A DNA stretch of 64,000 bases from Pseudooctadecabacter jejudonensis (GCF_900172275.1 NZ_FWFT01000002.1:620001-684000); one strand, 5' to 3'. Shown: positions 19,205 to 31,873, counted from the first letter of the stretch. Numbers and translations are program-made. Notes: a model not told the origin generated them from the sequence alone.

Positions 19205-19957
19205 TCAGGTGACGCGGAACGAATTGCCCAAATAGACGCGGCGGACGTTTTCGTCTTCAACCACCTCTTTGGTGGTGCCAGACATCAGGATTTTTCCGTC
19301 ATGCAATATGTAGGCGCGGTCGACGATTTGTAGGGTTTCCTGCACGTTGTGGTCGGTGATCAGCACGCCGATGCCACGGTTTTTCAGATCCGCTGTCAGG
19401 GTCCGGATTTCCCCCACAGCAATGGGATCGACACCCGCAAAGGGTTCATCAAGGAGGACATATTTCGGATCCGCCGCCAGACAGCGCGCGATTTCGGCGC
19501 GGCGACGCTCCCCGCCAGAGAGGGCCATGGCAGGGGCGCGGCGGATGTGACCGATGTTGAAATCTGCCAACAATTCCTCAAGCCGTTCGCGGCGGCGCGT
19601 GCGGTCGGGTTCAGCGATTTCGAGGATGGAGAGGATGTTTTCCTCAACATTCAGGCCACGAAAGATCGACATTTCCTGGGGAAGATAGCCGATGCCCCGT
19701 TTGGCGCGCCGATACATGGGCAGGGCGGTGACGTCGCGCCCGTCGACAATGACATTGCCTCCCTCAGGCGTCACAAGGCCTGCGATGGAATAAAAACAGG
19801 TCGTTTTGCCGGACCCGTTTGGCCCCAGAAGCGCCACGACTTCGCCGCGGCCAAGTTCCATCGACACGTCTCGGATGACCAGCCGTTTGCGATAGCTTTT
19901 GCGCAGATTGACGACCTTTAGGCCCACATCGCCATCGGTGACGGTCAGGTCCGGCAT
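19205..19957 (-). CDS. lptB: LPS export ABC transporter ATP-binding protein LptB
   Basis: This ATPase powers extraction of lipopolysaccharide from the inner membrane with LptFG, across the LptC-LptA bridge. It has 250 residues. ABC motifs are complete: Walker A GPNGSGKTT, signature LSGGERRRAEIAR, Walker B YVLLDEPFAGVDP and the switch His in LITDHNVQE. The ending YLGNSFRV is typical of LptB. Its ATG shares a base with the lptA stop, so the two are coupled. In many proteobacteria rpoN follows lptB; here the next gene on this strand is hpf. Confidence 0.97.
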   Translation of the reverse strand: MPDLTVTDGDVGLKVVNLRKSYRKRLVIRDVSMELGRGEVVALLGPNGSGKTTCFYSIAGLVTPEGGNVIVDGRDVTALPMYRRAKRGIGYLPQEMSIFRGLNVEENILSILEIAEPDRTRRRERLEELLADFNIGHIRRAPAMALSGGERRRAEIARCLAADPKYVLLDEPFAGVDPIAVGEIRTLTADLKNRGIGVLITDHNVQETLQIVDRAYILHDGKILMSGTTKEVVEDENVRRVYLGNSFRVT

Positions 19958-20442
19958 CAGTTGCCGCCTTGGTTCAGGATGGTGCGCACGCGGCCCTCCA
20001 TTTGAGCGGACCCCGTGGTGAGGTTGATGCGCATGGTGTCGGCGGAAATGGCGCTGGGCCCTTGGGTCAGCAAAACATCGCCGCGCATGACCAGTGTACC
20101 GGCATCCAGATTGTAATCCGCTGACGCGGCCTCGGCTGCTTCGGTGTCGGTGACAAATGTGACGCCGCCGCTGGCGCTCAGCCGGCTGATGTTTCCGGCT
20201 GCCCCGTCATATACGACCTGCACGCGGGCCGCAGACAGGCGCAACTGGCCCTGGCCCAACACGACATTGCCTTCGAAAACCGCAGTGCCGCTGTCTTGAT
20301 CCACGCTGAGGTTATCTGCGGTGATTTCGACCGGGGCGGTTGGATCTGCGGACAGGCCACCAAGGTTGACGTTGGTTTGGGCAGACACGCCGGACGCGAT
20401 CAACATCGACACAGTCACCAGCAGAGATTTCAAAAACGTCAT
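19957..20442 (-). CDS. lptA: Lipopolysaccharide transport periplasmic protein LptA
   Basis: The product is 161 residues with a signal peptide (FLKSLLVTVSMLIASGVSAQ). The mature part is an OstA/LptA beta-jellyroll built of repeated strands: VEITADNLSVDQDSGTAVFEGNVVLGQG, RLSASGGVTFV and GTLVMRGDVLLTQG. It forms the periplasmic bridge for LPS between LptC and LptD. It lies between lptC (11 bases) and lptB (overlapping), as in most Gram-negatives. Confidence 0.94.
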   Translation of the reverse strand: MTFLKSLLVTVSMLIASGVSAQTNVNLGGLSADPTAPVEITADNLSVDQDSGTAVFEGNVVLGQGQLRLSAARVQVVYDGAAGNISRLSASGGVTFVTDTEAAEAASADYNLDAGTLVMRGDVLLTQGPSAISADTMRINLTTGSAQMEGRVRTILNQGGN

Positions 20443-20453
20443 GGCGCAGATTC

Positions 20454-21041
20454 CTATTGTTGCGGTGTGTATACCAGCCGAACCCCATTTTGGAACAGCA
20501 TCACTTGTCCTGTGGCGTTTTCGGGGGTCTCGATGACAAGCTGTCCAGCAGTCAAAGCGCCGTAGGGGGCCTGCACCTCAAGCGCGCCGTCGCTGATGAT
20601 GCGGCCCGTGGTGAGGTTTGCGGTGAGGCCCATGGTTTCCATTTCGTACCCGTTGGAGGTTTCCAAATGGGTCAGGCCAGACAGGCGGGCTGTGTTGCCT
20701 GCTGTATCGATCTCACCCGCGCCTGCGCGGATGTCGATGGTGGTGCCGTTCGCGGCCTCGATGTTTGCGATCATGGCCTCAACCGAAATGACGTCACCTT
20801 GGGGGCGGGCGGTGCGGGCGGAAAAGGTGATGACTGATCCATCGTCAGCCACGCCGGACAGCTGCGGGCCGGACAGGCGCGGTTCCTGCGCGATCTCCTC
20901 GATCTCGGCATAGGGGATGGTGGTGTCCTGACTGGGGGCGCGGGCAAACAGAAAGACGGTGGACATCAGCGCCAAGGCAGCCAGCGGCAGCGTGACCTTC
21001 AGCAAGGTCACAAACTGCGAATAGCTTTCGTCGCGGAACAT
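20454..21041 (-). CDS. lptC: LPS export protein LptC
   Basis: The product is 195 residues, anchored by one membrane helix (LLKVTLPLAALALMSTVFLFA, about residues 12-32) with the bulk in the periplasm. Beta-strand repeats (PRLSGPQLSGVADDGSVITFSA, ARLSGLTHLETSNGYEME, and SDGALEVQAPYGALTAGQLVI near the end) match the LptC fold, which receives LPS from LptBFG. It is one base from the kdsD start region and 11 bases from lptA. LptC is poorly conserved in sequence, so the call rests on fold-like repeats and position. Confidence 0.9.
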   Translation of the reverse strand: MFRDESYSQFVTLLKVTLPLAALALMSTVFLFARAPSQDTTIPYAEIEEIAQEPRLSGPQLSGVADDGSVITFSARTARPQGDVISVEAMIANIEAANGTTIDIRAGAGEIDTAGNTARLSGLTHLETSNGYEMETMGLTANLTTGRIISDGALEVQAPYGALTAGQLVIETPENATGQVMLFQNGVRLVYTPQQ

Positions 21042-21042
21042 A

Positions 21043-22002
21043 TCAGACGACGCCGGCGCGCAGACAGTCGTGAATGTGAAGAATACCGGTGACGTCTTGT
21101 GATCCGTCGGGATCGACGACGAACAAACAGGTGATTTTGCTGTCTTGCATCAGATGAACGGCCTCTTCGGCCAGCGCATCGGGCCCGATGGTGCGCGGGC
21201 TGCGTGTCATCACTTGCCCCGCGGTCAGGTCCAGCAAACCGGCCATGTTCCGACGCAAATCGCCGTCGGTCACGATGCCCGAAAGATAGCCCGCTTTGTC
21301 GAGGACACCAACAACGCCGAACCCCTTTTGGCTGATCATCAGCAGGGTATCGCTCATGGGGGTGGATTGGGTCACCAGCGGCAGGGCGTCGCCTGCGTGC
21401 ATCAGGTCGCCCACGCGGGCCAGCTGTGCGCCCAGTTTGCCGCCAGGGTGAAAGTCGCGGAAGTTCTCGGCAGAGAAATCGCGCTGTTCCATCAGCGCCA
21501 CGGCCAGCGCATCGCCCAAAGCCAGCGTCATGGTGGTGGAGGTGGTGGGGACAACGCCAGTGCCACATGCCTCTGCCAGCTTGGGCATGGCGAGGATGAT
21601 GTCGCTGTGCCGCGCAAGCGTGCTGGCGGGTTTGCTCGTGATCCCGATGAGCGGGATATCGAACCTTTGGGTGTAGGCCAGAAGGTTGGCCAGCTCCGGC
21701 GCCTCACCGGAGTTGGAGATCGCGAGGACGACGTCTTGTCTGGTGACCATGCCGAGGTCCCCGTGCGATGCCTCAGCCGGGTGAACAAATTGCGCAGGCG
21801 TGCCTGTGCTGGCCAAGGTCGCGGCGATTTTGCGGGCGATGTGGCCGGATTTTCCAATGCCGGACACAATGACACGGCCCTGCGCCTTGAGGATGGTATC
21901 AACTGCGTCTGTCAGCGTGCCGTCAAGCTCATCCGCCAGACGCCTGAGGGCCTCTGCTTCTTCGCGGATGACGCGGCGCGCGGTGTCGAGAAACCGTCCC
22001 AT
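21043..22002 (-). CDS. kdsD: Arabinose-5-phosphate isomerase (KdsD/KpsF)
   Basis: This enzyme converts ribulose-5-phosphate to arabinose-5-phosphate, the first step to Kdo for LPS and some capsules. It has 319 residues. The SIS sugar-isomerase domain (about 35-170) contains VIVSGIGKSGHIARKIAATLASTGTPA and HPAEASHGDLGM. Two CBS domains (about 205-319) follow, with VGVLDKAGYLSGIVTDGDLRR and VHLMQDSKITCLFVVDPDGS. Its ATG overlaps the stop of rnd, and lptC follows at once. The cytoplasmic Kdo step and the LPS transporter are thus read together. Confidence 0.95.
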   Translation of the reverse strand: MGRFLDTARRVIREEAEALRRLADELDGTLTDAVDTILKAQGRVIVSGIGKSGHIARKIAATLASTGTPAQFVHPAEASHGDLGMVTRQDVVLAISNSGEAPELANLLAYTQRFDIPLIGITSKPASTLARHSDIILAMPKLAEACGTGVVPTTSTTMTLALGDALAVALMEQRDFSAENFRDFHPGGKLGAQLARVGDLMHAGDALPLVTQSTPMSDTLLMISQKGFGVVGVLDKAGYLSGIVTDGDLRRNMAGLLDLTAGQVMTRSPRTIGPDALAEEAVHLMQDSKITCLFVVDPDGSQDVTGILHIHDCLRAGVV

Positions 22003-22613
22003 CAGTGAGAGAAGATGTCCTGTTCTGGCCAGCCTGCCAGATCCAGCGTGGCGCGCATGGGCAGGAAGTTAAAACAGGCCTGCGCCATGTCTGTGCGGCC
22101 TTCGCGGGCCAGACGTTCGTTCAGCTTGTCGCGCAGCGCATGGAGGTAGAGCACGTCAGAGGCCGCGTAGTTCAGCTGACCTTCGCTGAGGTCTTCTGCG
22201 CCCCAGTCAGATTGCTGTTGGAACTTGGAAATATCGACGCCGAGGAGCTCTTGTAGCAGATTTTTCAGCCCGTGACGGTCGGTGTATGTCCGCACCAGCT
22301 TGCTGGCGATCTTGGTGCAGTAGACAGGGGCCGCAGTCGTTCCAAAGGCGTGCGCCATTGCCGCAATATCAAAGCGGCCAAAGTGAAAGAGTTTCAGCAC
22401 ATTGGGATCGGCCAACATACGGCACAGGTTTGGTGCCTCTGTCTGGCCCATTTCGACCTGCACTAGGTGACAGTCCCCATCGCCGCCGGACATCTGGATG
22501 AGACACAGACGGTCACGGTGGGGGTTCAGGCCCATCGTTTCACAGTCAATCGCCACAACAGGACCAAGATCGAGGCCGTCGGGCAGGTCTTTTTTGTAAA
22601 GGTGATTTGCCAT
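22002..22613 (-). CDS. rnd: Ribonuclease D, short form
   Basis: This is a 3'-5' exonuclease that trims tRNA and other small RNA 3' ends. It has 203 residues, so it keeps the DEDDy catalytic domain and lacks the HRDC domains of the 375-residue E. coli enzyme. Catalytic motifs are VAIDCETMGL (Exo I), KLFHFGRFDIAAM (Exo II) and NYAASDVLYLHALRD (Exo III with Tyr and Asp). It lies 29 bases downstream of a tRNA-Leu gene on the same strand. Its ribosome-binding site (AAAGGGA) is inside a perfect 7-bp stem-loop in that gap. Confidence 0.93.
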   Translation of the reverse strand: MANHLYKKDLPDGLDLGPVVAIDCETMGLNPHRDRLCLIQMSGGDGDCHLVQVEMGQTEAPNLCRMLADPNVLKLFHFGRFDIAAMAHAFGTTAAPVYCTKIASKLVRTYTDRHGLKNLLQELLGVDISKFQQQSDWGAEDLSEGQLNYAASDVLYLHALRDKLNERLAREGRTDMAQACFNFLPMRATLDLAGWPEQDIFSH

Positions 22614-22617
22614 GATG

Positions 22618-22643
22618 ATCCCTTTCTATCATGTGGAAGGGAT
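22618..22643 (-). promoter_or_regulatory. Stem-loop covering the rnd ribosome-binding site
   Basis: On the minus strand ATCCCTT (22637-22643) pairs with AAGGGAT (22618-22624) over a 12-base loop. The first base of the 5' arm is the final A of the encoded CCA of tRNA-Leu, and the 3' arm holds the Shine-Dalgarno sequence of rnd. Folding would hide the site. Regulation is inferred. Confidence 0.5.
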
Positions 22644-22729
22644 GGTGCCCAGAAGAGGACTCGAACCTCCACGTCCATACAGACACCAGCACCTGAAGCT
22701 GGCGCGTCTACCAATTCCGCCATCTGGGC
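22643..22729 (-). tRNA. tRNA-Leu (anticodon CAG)
   Basis: Read on the minus strand, the acceptor stem GCCCAGA pairs with TCTGGGC, followed by A and an encoded CCA. The D-arm region is GGCGGAATTGGTAGACGC, and the anticodon loop CTTCAGGT sits on the CCAGC/GCTGG stem. There is a long class II variable arm (TGTCTGTATGGACGT), and the T arm contains GGTTCGAGTCC. The anticodon CAG reads CUG, a frequent leucine codon in this GC-rich genome. Confidence 0.96.
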
Positions 22730-22814
22730 ACAGATCACGTGAGATGGGCGTTTAAGGGGCAGCGCGGGGGGTGTCAACGGGATTCGACAGCGATTTTAGG
22801 CAGATCGTGGATTT

Positions 22815-22836
22815 GAGTTTTTCTGGTCAGATGAAG
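22815..22836 (+). repeat. Recurring intergenic element, copy A
   Basis: GAGTTTTTCTGG followed by TCAGATGAAG lies between the tRNA-Leu and the NDUFA9-like gene. It has the same tail as the copies near 37893, 40246 and 44292. Confidence 0.55.
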
Positions 22837-22933
22837 ACAGGGACCTGCGCCAAGATGCGCCTTGTTTATCAAGGGGTCTGGCGGTAGATCAGGGCAACAC
22901 TCGGCCCAGGGAACCATCGCGAGGAATTGAACC

Positions 22934-23911
22934 ATGTCCAAACTTGTCACTATTTATGGCGGGTCCGGTTTTGTCGGACGGTATATCGCGCGGCGTCTGG
23001 CCAAGGATGGCTGGCGGATCCGTGTGGCGGTGCGCAACCCTAACGAGGCAATGTTTGTAAAGCCGTATGGTGCGGTGGGACAGGTTGAACCTGTGTTCTG
23101 CAACATTCGTGATGATGCGTCTGTGCGGTCTGTCATGGTCGGGTCCGATGCGGTGGTGAACTGCGTCGGTGTGCTGGACGAGGTTGGCAAGAACACGTTT
23201 GAGGCCACGCAGGCGGACGGCGCGGAACGCGTGGCGCGGATCGCTGCGGAGATGGGTGTGGCGCATATGGTGCAACTGTCTGCGATTGGCGCGGATGCTG
23301 ACGCGGACAGTGAATATGCCCGCACGAAGGCTGCGGGTGAGGCGGGTGTTCTTAAACATATGCCGCATGCAATGATCCTGCGTCCGTCGATTGTTTTTGG
23401 TATGGAAGACGGGTTCTTCAACCGGTTTGCCGGTATGGCGCGGTTTGGGCCGGTGTTGCCCGTCGTCGGGGCTGAGACCAAGTTTCAGCCGGTCTATGTC
23501 GATGACGTGGCGGCTGCGGCTGTGATGGGTGTGAATGGAGAGGCCAGCGGGGTTTATGAGCTCGGCGGGCCGGACGTGCACAGCTTCCGCGAATTGATGC
23601 AACAGATGTTGCAGATTATCCGCCGTCGACGGTTGGTGATGAACATTCCGTTCTGGGCGGCACGGGTTATGGCGTTCGGGTTTTCGGTTGTCCGGTTCGT
23701 GACGCTTGGTTTGGTGCGCGGGCCTGTGACGGCGGATCAGGTGAAGAATTTGGCCGTAGACAACGTGGTGTCTGAGGGTGCCAAGGGGTTTGATGATCTT
23801 GGGCTGCAGCCCACCGCGATGGAAGCGATTTTGCCGGATTATCTGTGGCGGTTCCGTCCGTCGGGCCAGTATGACGCGATCAAGGAAAGCGCCAAGAACC
23901 TTAAGGCGTAG
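22934..23911 (+). CDS. NAD(P)-binding NDUFA9-like protein of complex I
   Basis: The product is 325 residues with an N-terminal Rossmann motif TIYGGSGFVGRYIARRLAKDG, an atypical SDR core (VNCVGVLDE, VQLSAIGADADADSEYARTKA) and ILRPSIVFGMEDGFFNRF. This matches the bacterial/mitochondrial NDUFA9 family, an NADPH-binding accessory subunit of NADH:quinone oxidoreductase in alphaproteobacteria. No nuo genes lie in this window, so assembly into complex I is inferred from the family. GAGGAATTG precedes the ATG. The 3' end of the gene, including the stop codon, is repeated 54 bases downstream. Confidence 0.9.
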   Translation: MSKLVTIYGGSGFVGRYIARRLAKDGWRIRVAVRNPNEAMFVKPYGAVGQVEPVFCNIRDDASVRSVMVGSDAVVNCVGVLDEVGKNTFEATQADGAERVARIAAEMGVAHMVQLSAIGADADADSEYARTKAAGEAGVLKHMPHAMILRPSIVFGMEDGFFNRFAGMARFGPVLPVVGAETKFQPVYVDDVAAAAVMGVNGEASGVYELGGPDVHSFRELMQQMLQIIRRRRLVMNIPFWAARVMAFGFSVVRFVTLGLVRGPVTADQVKNLAVDNVVSEGAKGFDDLGLQPTAMEAILPDYLWRFRPSGQYDAIKESAKNLKA

Positions 23912-23969
23912 GTGTTTCTTCGAACCCCCCGGATCGAGGAAAGCGCCAGAAATCTGAAGGTTTAGGTGT
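23878..23969 (+). repeat. Duplicated 3' end of the NDUFA9-like gene
   Basis: Bases 23878-23915 and 23932-23969 are near copies, each reading I-(K/E)-E-S-A-(K/R)-N-L-K-(A/V)-stop. The offset is 54 bases, so the frame is kept. Several differences are silent or conservative. The second copy also contains the stop codon of the convergent uppP. Confidence 0.7.
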
Positions 23970-24765
23970 AGGCCACCCACAGCAGGATCAAGCCGAGGAT
24001 GACTCGGTAGATCACGTAGGGGGTGAAGCTGACGGTGCGCAGCAAGCGCATCATCAACGACAAAGCGGCCAGGGCTGCGAGGAAGGCCAGAGCTGCGGCG
24101 ATGGCCCCGTCGCGGGCGGCCTGGGCGTCGGCTGTCAGGGCGACTTCGGCGCCAAGCAGAACGCCGGATGCGGTGATGGTGGGGATCGACATGAGCATGG
24201 CCAGTTTCGCGCCGTCCTCGCGGGCGTAGCCCAGTTGCCGAGCGGCGGTGATGGTGATGCCGCTGCGTGACGTGCCAGGGATCAGTGAGATGGCTTGCCA
24301 CAGGCCCATCGTGAAGGCGTGCTTTAGCGACCATTGGTTCGCGGTGCGTGTCGTGGGGCCGGTTTGGTCGGCCCAGTAGAGCACGAGGCCGAAGATCAAC
24401 ATGGTCCAGCCGATGACAGCGACGGACCGCAGCATGTCATCCAGTCCGGTGAGTTTCAGGATCAGTCCGAAGATCACAACGGGGATCGTTGCGATAATAA
24501 GGCAGAGCGCCAGGAACGCCCCCTGCGTGTCGATTTTGCCACGAGCCAGACGTGCCAGACCGAACAATGCGGCGCGGACATCGGACCAGAAATAGAGGAT
24601 CACAGCAAAGAGGGTGCCGACGTGGACGGCCACATCAATGACCTGTCCCTGATCGTCCATACCGGTCAGTTGGGGCAATAAAATAAGGTGGCCCGAAGAA
24701 GAGACCGGAAGAAATTCCGTGATGCCCTGAATGAGGGCCACAAGGACGAGGGTGAGTAGGGGCAT
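23962..24765 (-). CDS. uppP: Undecaprenyl-diphosphatase UppP (BacA)
   Basis: This integral membrane phosphatase recycles undecaprenyl diphosphate to the monophosphate lipid carrier for peptidoglycan and surface-glycan synthesis, and gives bacitracin resistance when overexpressed. It has 267 residues. Signature motifs are QGITEFLPVSSSGHLILLP near the start and LIPGTSRSGITITAA in the middle. About eight membrane helices are visible, ending TPYVIYRVILGLILLWVAY. It is convergent with the NDUFA9-like gene, and its stop codon lies in the duplicated 3' segment of that gene. Confidence 0.95.
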   Translation of the reverse strand: MPLLTLVLVALIQGITEFLPVSSSGHLILLPQLTGMDDQGQVIDVAVHVGTLFAVILYFWSDVRAALFGLARLARGKIDTQGAFLALCLIIATIPVVIFGLILKLTGLDDMLRSVAVIGWTMLIFGLVLYWADQTGPTTRTANQWSLKHAFTMGLWQAISLIPGTSRSGITITAARQLGYAREDGAKLAMLMSIPTITASGVLLGAEVALTADAQAARDGAIAAALAFLAALAALSLMMRLLRTVSFTPYVIYRVILGLILLWVAYT

Positions 24766-24981
24766 GGTCTGTCCGCACGATTCGTTTTGACCTTTGTAAA
24801 CGGTGCGGAGTCGAGGGGAAGGGGGCCATTAGGACCGGATCGGACCTAAAAAATGCACAACATGCGAAAAGTTTGCTTGCGAAGTGGGCCATTTCTCGTA
24901 ATTAGGTCACACATACTGACTTTTCTTTCGCGAAGACCCCGATTAGAGAGACGGTTCAGAATTTGGTTTGGAGGCGTTGCG

Positions 24982-26451
24982 GTGGCTGGTCAAAAGATGC
25001 TGAAGTTCGTGGATGTAAAACGGGATATGCCGGAGAAGCGGCCCCCCAATTTACGGTCCGAAGATTTCAAAGAGATTTATGCAGAGTACGCCACGGCCAA
25101 GGCCGAGGAGCAGGCCAGCCGGTGCAGCCAGTGTGGTGTGCCTTATTGCCAGTCGCACTGCCCGCTGCACAACAACATTCCCGACTGGTTGCGCATGACG
25201 GCCGAAGGCCGCCTGCAGGAGGCCTATGAGATCAGCCAGGCCACCAACACCTTCCCCGAGATTTGCGGCCGCATCTGCCCGCAGGACCGGTTGTGTGAGG
25301 GCAATTGTGTGATCGAACAGTCCGGCCACGGGACTGTCACCATTGGCTCCGTCGAGAAATACATCACCGACACCGCGTTTGAGGAAGGCTGGGTGAAGCC
25401 CATCCGCCCGGCGACCGAACGCCCCGAAAGCGTCGGCATCATTGGCGCGGGCCCTGGTGGTCTGGCGGCGGCGGATATGCTGCGGCGTCAAGGCGTGCAG
25501 GTGACTGTGTATGATCGCTATGATCGCGGGGGCGGCCTGCTGACCTATGGCATCCCCGGGTTCAAGCTGGAGAAAGACGTCGTGATGAAGCGCATGGCGC
25601 AGCTGGAAGACGGCGGCGTTGAGTTTGTGCTGAATTGCAACGTGGGCGAAGACATTTCGTTCGATGCCATTCGCGGTAAACATGAGGCCGTGCTGATCGC
25701 CACGGGCGTCTATAAAACAAGGGCTTTGGAGGCCCCAGGCGTTGAGAACGACGGCATCGTGCGCGCCATTGATTATCTGACGGCCAGCAACCGCAAGAGC
25801 TTTGGCGATGATGTGGAAGAGTTCGACAGCGGGGAGCTGAACGCCGAGGGCAAACGTGTTGTTGTCATCGGGGGTGGCGACACCGCGATGGACTGCGTGC
25901 GCACGGCCATTCGTCAGGGTGCGGAGAGCGTGAAGTGTCTGTACCGTCGGGACCGGGTGAACATGCCGGGATCCCAACGAGAGGTGCAGAACGCCGAGGA
26001 AGAAGGCGTCGAATTTGTCTGGTTGAGCGCGCCCAACGGCTTTGCCGGCGGCGCCGATGGCCCTGCCCGTGCGGTTGAGATGGCCAATTCCGTGACGGGT
26101 GTGAAGGTGCAGAAAATGCGCCTTGGCGCGCCGGATGCTACGGGCCGCCAGATGCCTGAATTGATCGAAGGATCCGACTATGTTGAGGACGCCGATCTGG
26201 TGGTTCAGGCGCTGGGCTTTGAGCCGGAGGACCTGCCGAAGTTGTGGGGCGTTGATGGCCTTGAGGTGACCCGTTGGGGCACCGTGAAGGCGGAATTTAC
26301 GACCGGTCAGACCAGCCTGGATGGTGTGTTTGCCGCCGGTGATATCGTGCGTGGTGCGTCCCTCGTGGTTTGGGCCATCAAGGACGGTCGCGATGCGGCT
26401 GAGGCGATCATGGAATACCTGTCGCAAGGTGCGTCTGTGGCCGCCGAATAG
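24982..26451 (+). CDS. gltD: Glutamate synthase (NADPH) small subunit GltD
   Basis: This FAD protein passes electrons from NADPH to the large subunit, which makes two glutamates from glutamine and 2-oxoglutarate. It has 489 residues. I start it at the GTG at 24982 because GGAGG stands exactly 7 bases upstream and the product then begins VAGQKMLKFVDVKRDMPEKR, as in relatives. Earlier in-frame starts back to 24853 add an unlikely basic leader. The N-terminus has the cysteine clusters CSQCGVPYCQSHCP and CGRICPQDRLCEGNC for 4Fe-4S centres. FAD site: VGIIGAGPGGLAAADMLRR. NADPH site: VVVIGGGDTAMDCVRTA. It is upstream of an unknown secreted gene and gltB. Confidence 0.96.
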   Translation: MAGQKMLKFVDVKRDMPEKRPPNLRSEDFKEIYAEYATAKAEEQASRCSQCGVPYCQSHCPLHNNIPDWLRMTAEGRLQEAYEISQATNTFPEICGRICPQDRLCEGNCVIEQSGHGTVTIGSVEKYITDTAFEEGWVKPIRPATERPESVGIIGAGPGGLAAADMLRRQGVQVTVYDRYDRGGGLLTYGIPGFKLEKDVVMKRMAQLEDGGVEFVLNCNVGEDISFDAIRGKHEAVLIATGVYKTRALEAPGVENDGIVRAIDYLTASNRKSFGDDVEEFDSGELNAEGKRVVVIGGGDTAMDCVRTAIRQGAESVKCLYRRDRVNMPGSQREVQNAEEEGVEFVWLSAPNGFAGGADGPARAVEMANSVTGVKVQKMRLGAPDATGRQMPELIEGSDYVEDADLVVQALGFEPEDLPKLWGVDGLEVTRWGTVKAEFTTGQTSLDGVFAAGDIVRGASLVVWAIKDGRDAAEAIMEYLSQGASVAAE

Positions 26452-26474
26452 GGGCCAAAATCGGGGGCTGGCAC

Positions 26475-26507
26475 GCGTATGGCTTGCGTATGGCTCGCGT
26501 ATGGCAG
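26475..26507 (+). repeat. Three 11-bp tandem repeats between gltD and the next gene
   Basis: GCGTATGGCTT, GCGTATGGCTC and GCGTATGGCAG follow each other without gaps at 26475, 26486 and 26497. The 11-base unit is close to one turn of the helix, which would place the same face for a bound protein. They lie 57 bases before the start of the unknown secreted gene. Confidence 0.7.
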
Positions 26508-26563
26508 GGCTGCCAACGTCCCTGAAGCGATAGGTCAGACAGACTGACATGGAGAATGAACAG

Positions 26564-27286
26564 ATGATGAAGACGACGACCCTTGCCGCTTTGATCGCCA
26601 GTGCGCTGGCTGTTCCTTCTGTTGTGGCGCAAGACGCGCAGCAGTTTTCCCTGCCACAAGGGTGTGAGGCCTATCTGACAATCCAGACGTCTTCATGTTC
26701 GGTGTCGCATCATTTCACCTGTGATTTCGATGCGGCGGGTGAACAGCGCCGTGCGACCCTGGATGAAGAGGGGTTGAGCTACATTGGCAAGATCAATTCC
26801 GAGGCGGAGTGGGTCGAGAGTTTTCATCTGCGGTCCGGCCATACCGAACAGCTGTCGTTTTCGGCGGACCGGATGATGATGACGGATCTGCTGGCCGGTG
26901 ACGTGGACACATGGGATTTCACGACCTCCAGCGATGAGATTGGCGAGACGCAATATGTGGGCTTTGATCAGCTGACCGGAGAGGCCGTGACGATTGATGG
27001 TGTTGACCTGCTGCGCACGGAATACGCGCTGACGGCGTTTGATGAGGACGGCACCGAGATCTGGCGCGCCGAGGGCCGTGAGTTTGTGAACGCCGAGTGG
27101 CGCATGTTTATCGGTGGCGTCAGTTCGTACACCACGTCCGAGGGCACATTTGACAGCGACGACACGCCTGTTGAATTCATTTTTCCGGGTGAGGAGGGGT
27201 TCCTGTCCCAAAACCCAAAACATGGCTGCGGGGTGGAGTTGTCTTCCGCCGAGCTGAACAGCCTGATCACCGCCACCAAATACTGA
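26564..27286 (+). CDS. Unknown secreted protein between gltD and gltB
   Basis: The product is 240 residues from the ATG at 26564 (GGAG about 8 bases upstream); an ATG at 26549 is also in frame. A signal peptide (TTTLAALIASALAVPSVVAQ) is clear. The mature protein is acidic and rich in beta-type sequence. It has cysteines CEAYL, SCSVSHHFTCDFD and GCGVELS that could form two disulfides. There are no membrane helices and no catalytic motif that I know. It sits between the two subunits of glutamate synthase, 112 bases after gltD and 48 before gltB, so it is probably cotranscribed. A link with glutamate synthesis would be odd for a periplasmic protein. Confidence 0.8.
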   Translation: MMKTTTLAALIASALAVPSVVAQDAQQFSLPQGCEAYLTIQTSSCSVSHHFTCDFDAAGEQRRATLDEEGLSYIGKINSEAEWVESFHLRSGHTEQLSFSADRMMMTDLLAGDVDTWDFTTSSDEIGETQYVGFDQLTGEAVTIDGVDLLRTEYALTAFDEDGTEIWRAEGREFVNAEWRMFIGGVSSYTTSEGTFDSDDTPVEFIFPGEEGFLSQNPKHGCGVELSSAELNSLITATKY

Positions 27287-27334
27287 ATTTACCGCCTTTG
27301 AGAGCGATCAAAGGCCGGACCGAGGAGACCTGAG

Positions 27335-31873
<4,539 letters not shown>

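Noticed and set aside
22643-22933. Integration site or genomic island at the tRNA-Leu gene
   Set aside because: No integrase, no direct repeat of the tRNA end and no mobile genes nearby; the flanks are housekeeping genes.
22889-24334. A 481-codon open frame on the minus strand opposite the NDUFA9-like gene and running into uppP
   Set aside because: Composition is His/Arg/Pro-rich without motifs, and it conflicts with two well-supported genes.
24830-24848. Imperfect dyad TAGGACCGG/CGGACCTA before gltD
   Set aside because: The arms are interrupted by mismatches and sit 130 bases from the start codon; too weak to call an operator.
24853-24981. Longer N-terminus of GltD
   Set aside because: The extra 43 residues are basic and unlike relatives; GGAGG placed 7 bases before the GTG at 24982 decides the start.
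26475-26507. CRISPR-like array
   Set aside because: Only three 11-bp units without spacers; no cas genes in the window.
25051-26550. A 499-codon open frame opposite gltD
   Set aside because: Antisense shadow of a certain gene; no domain visible.
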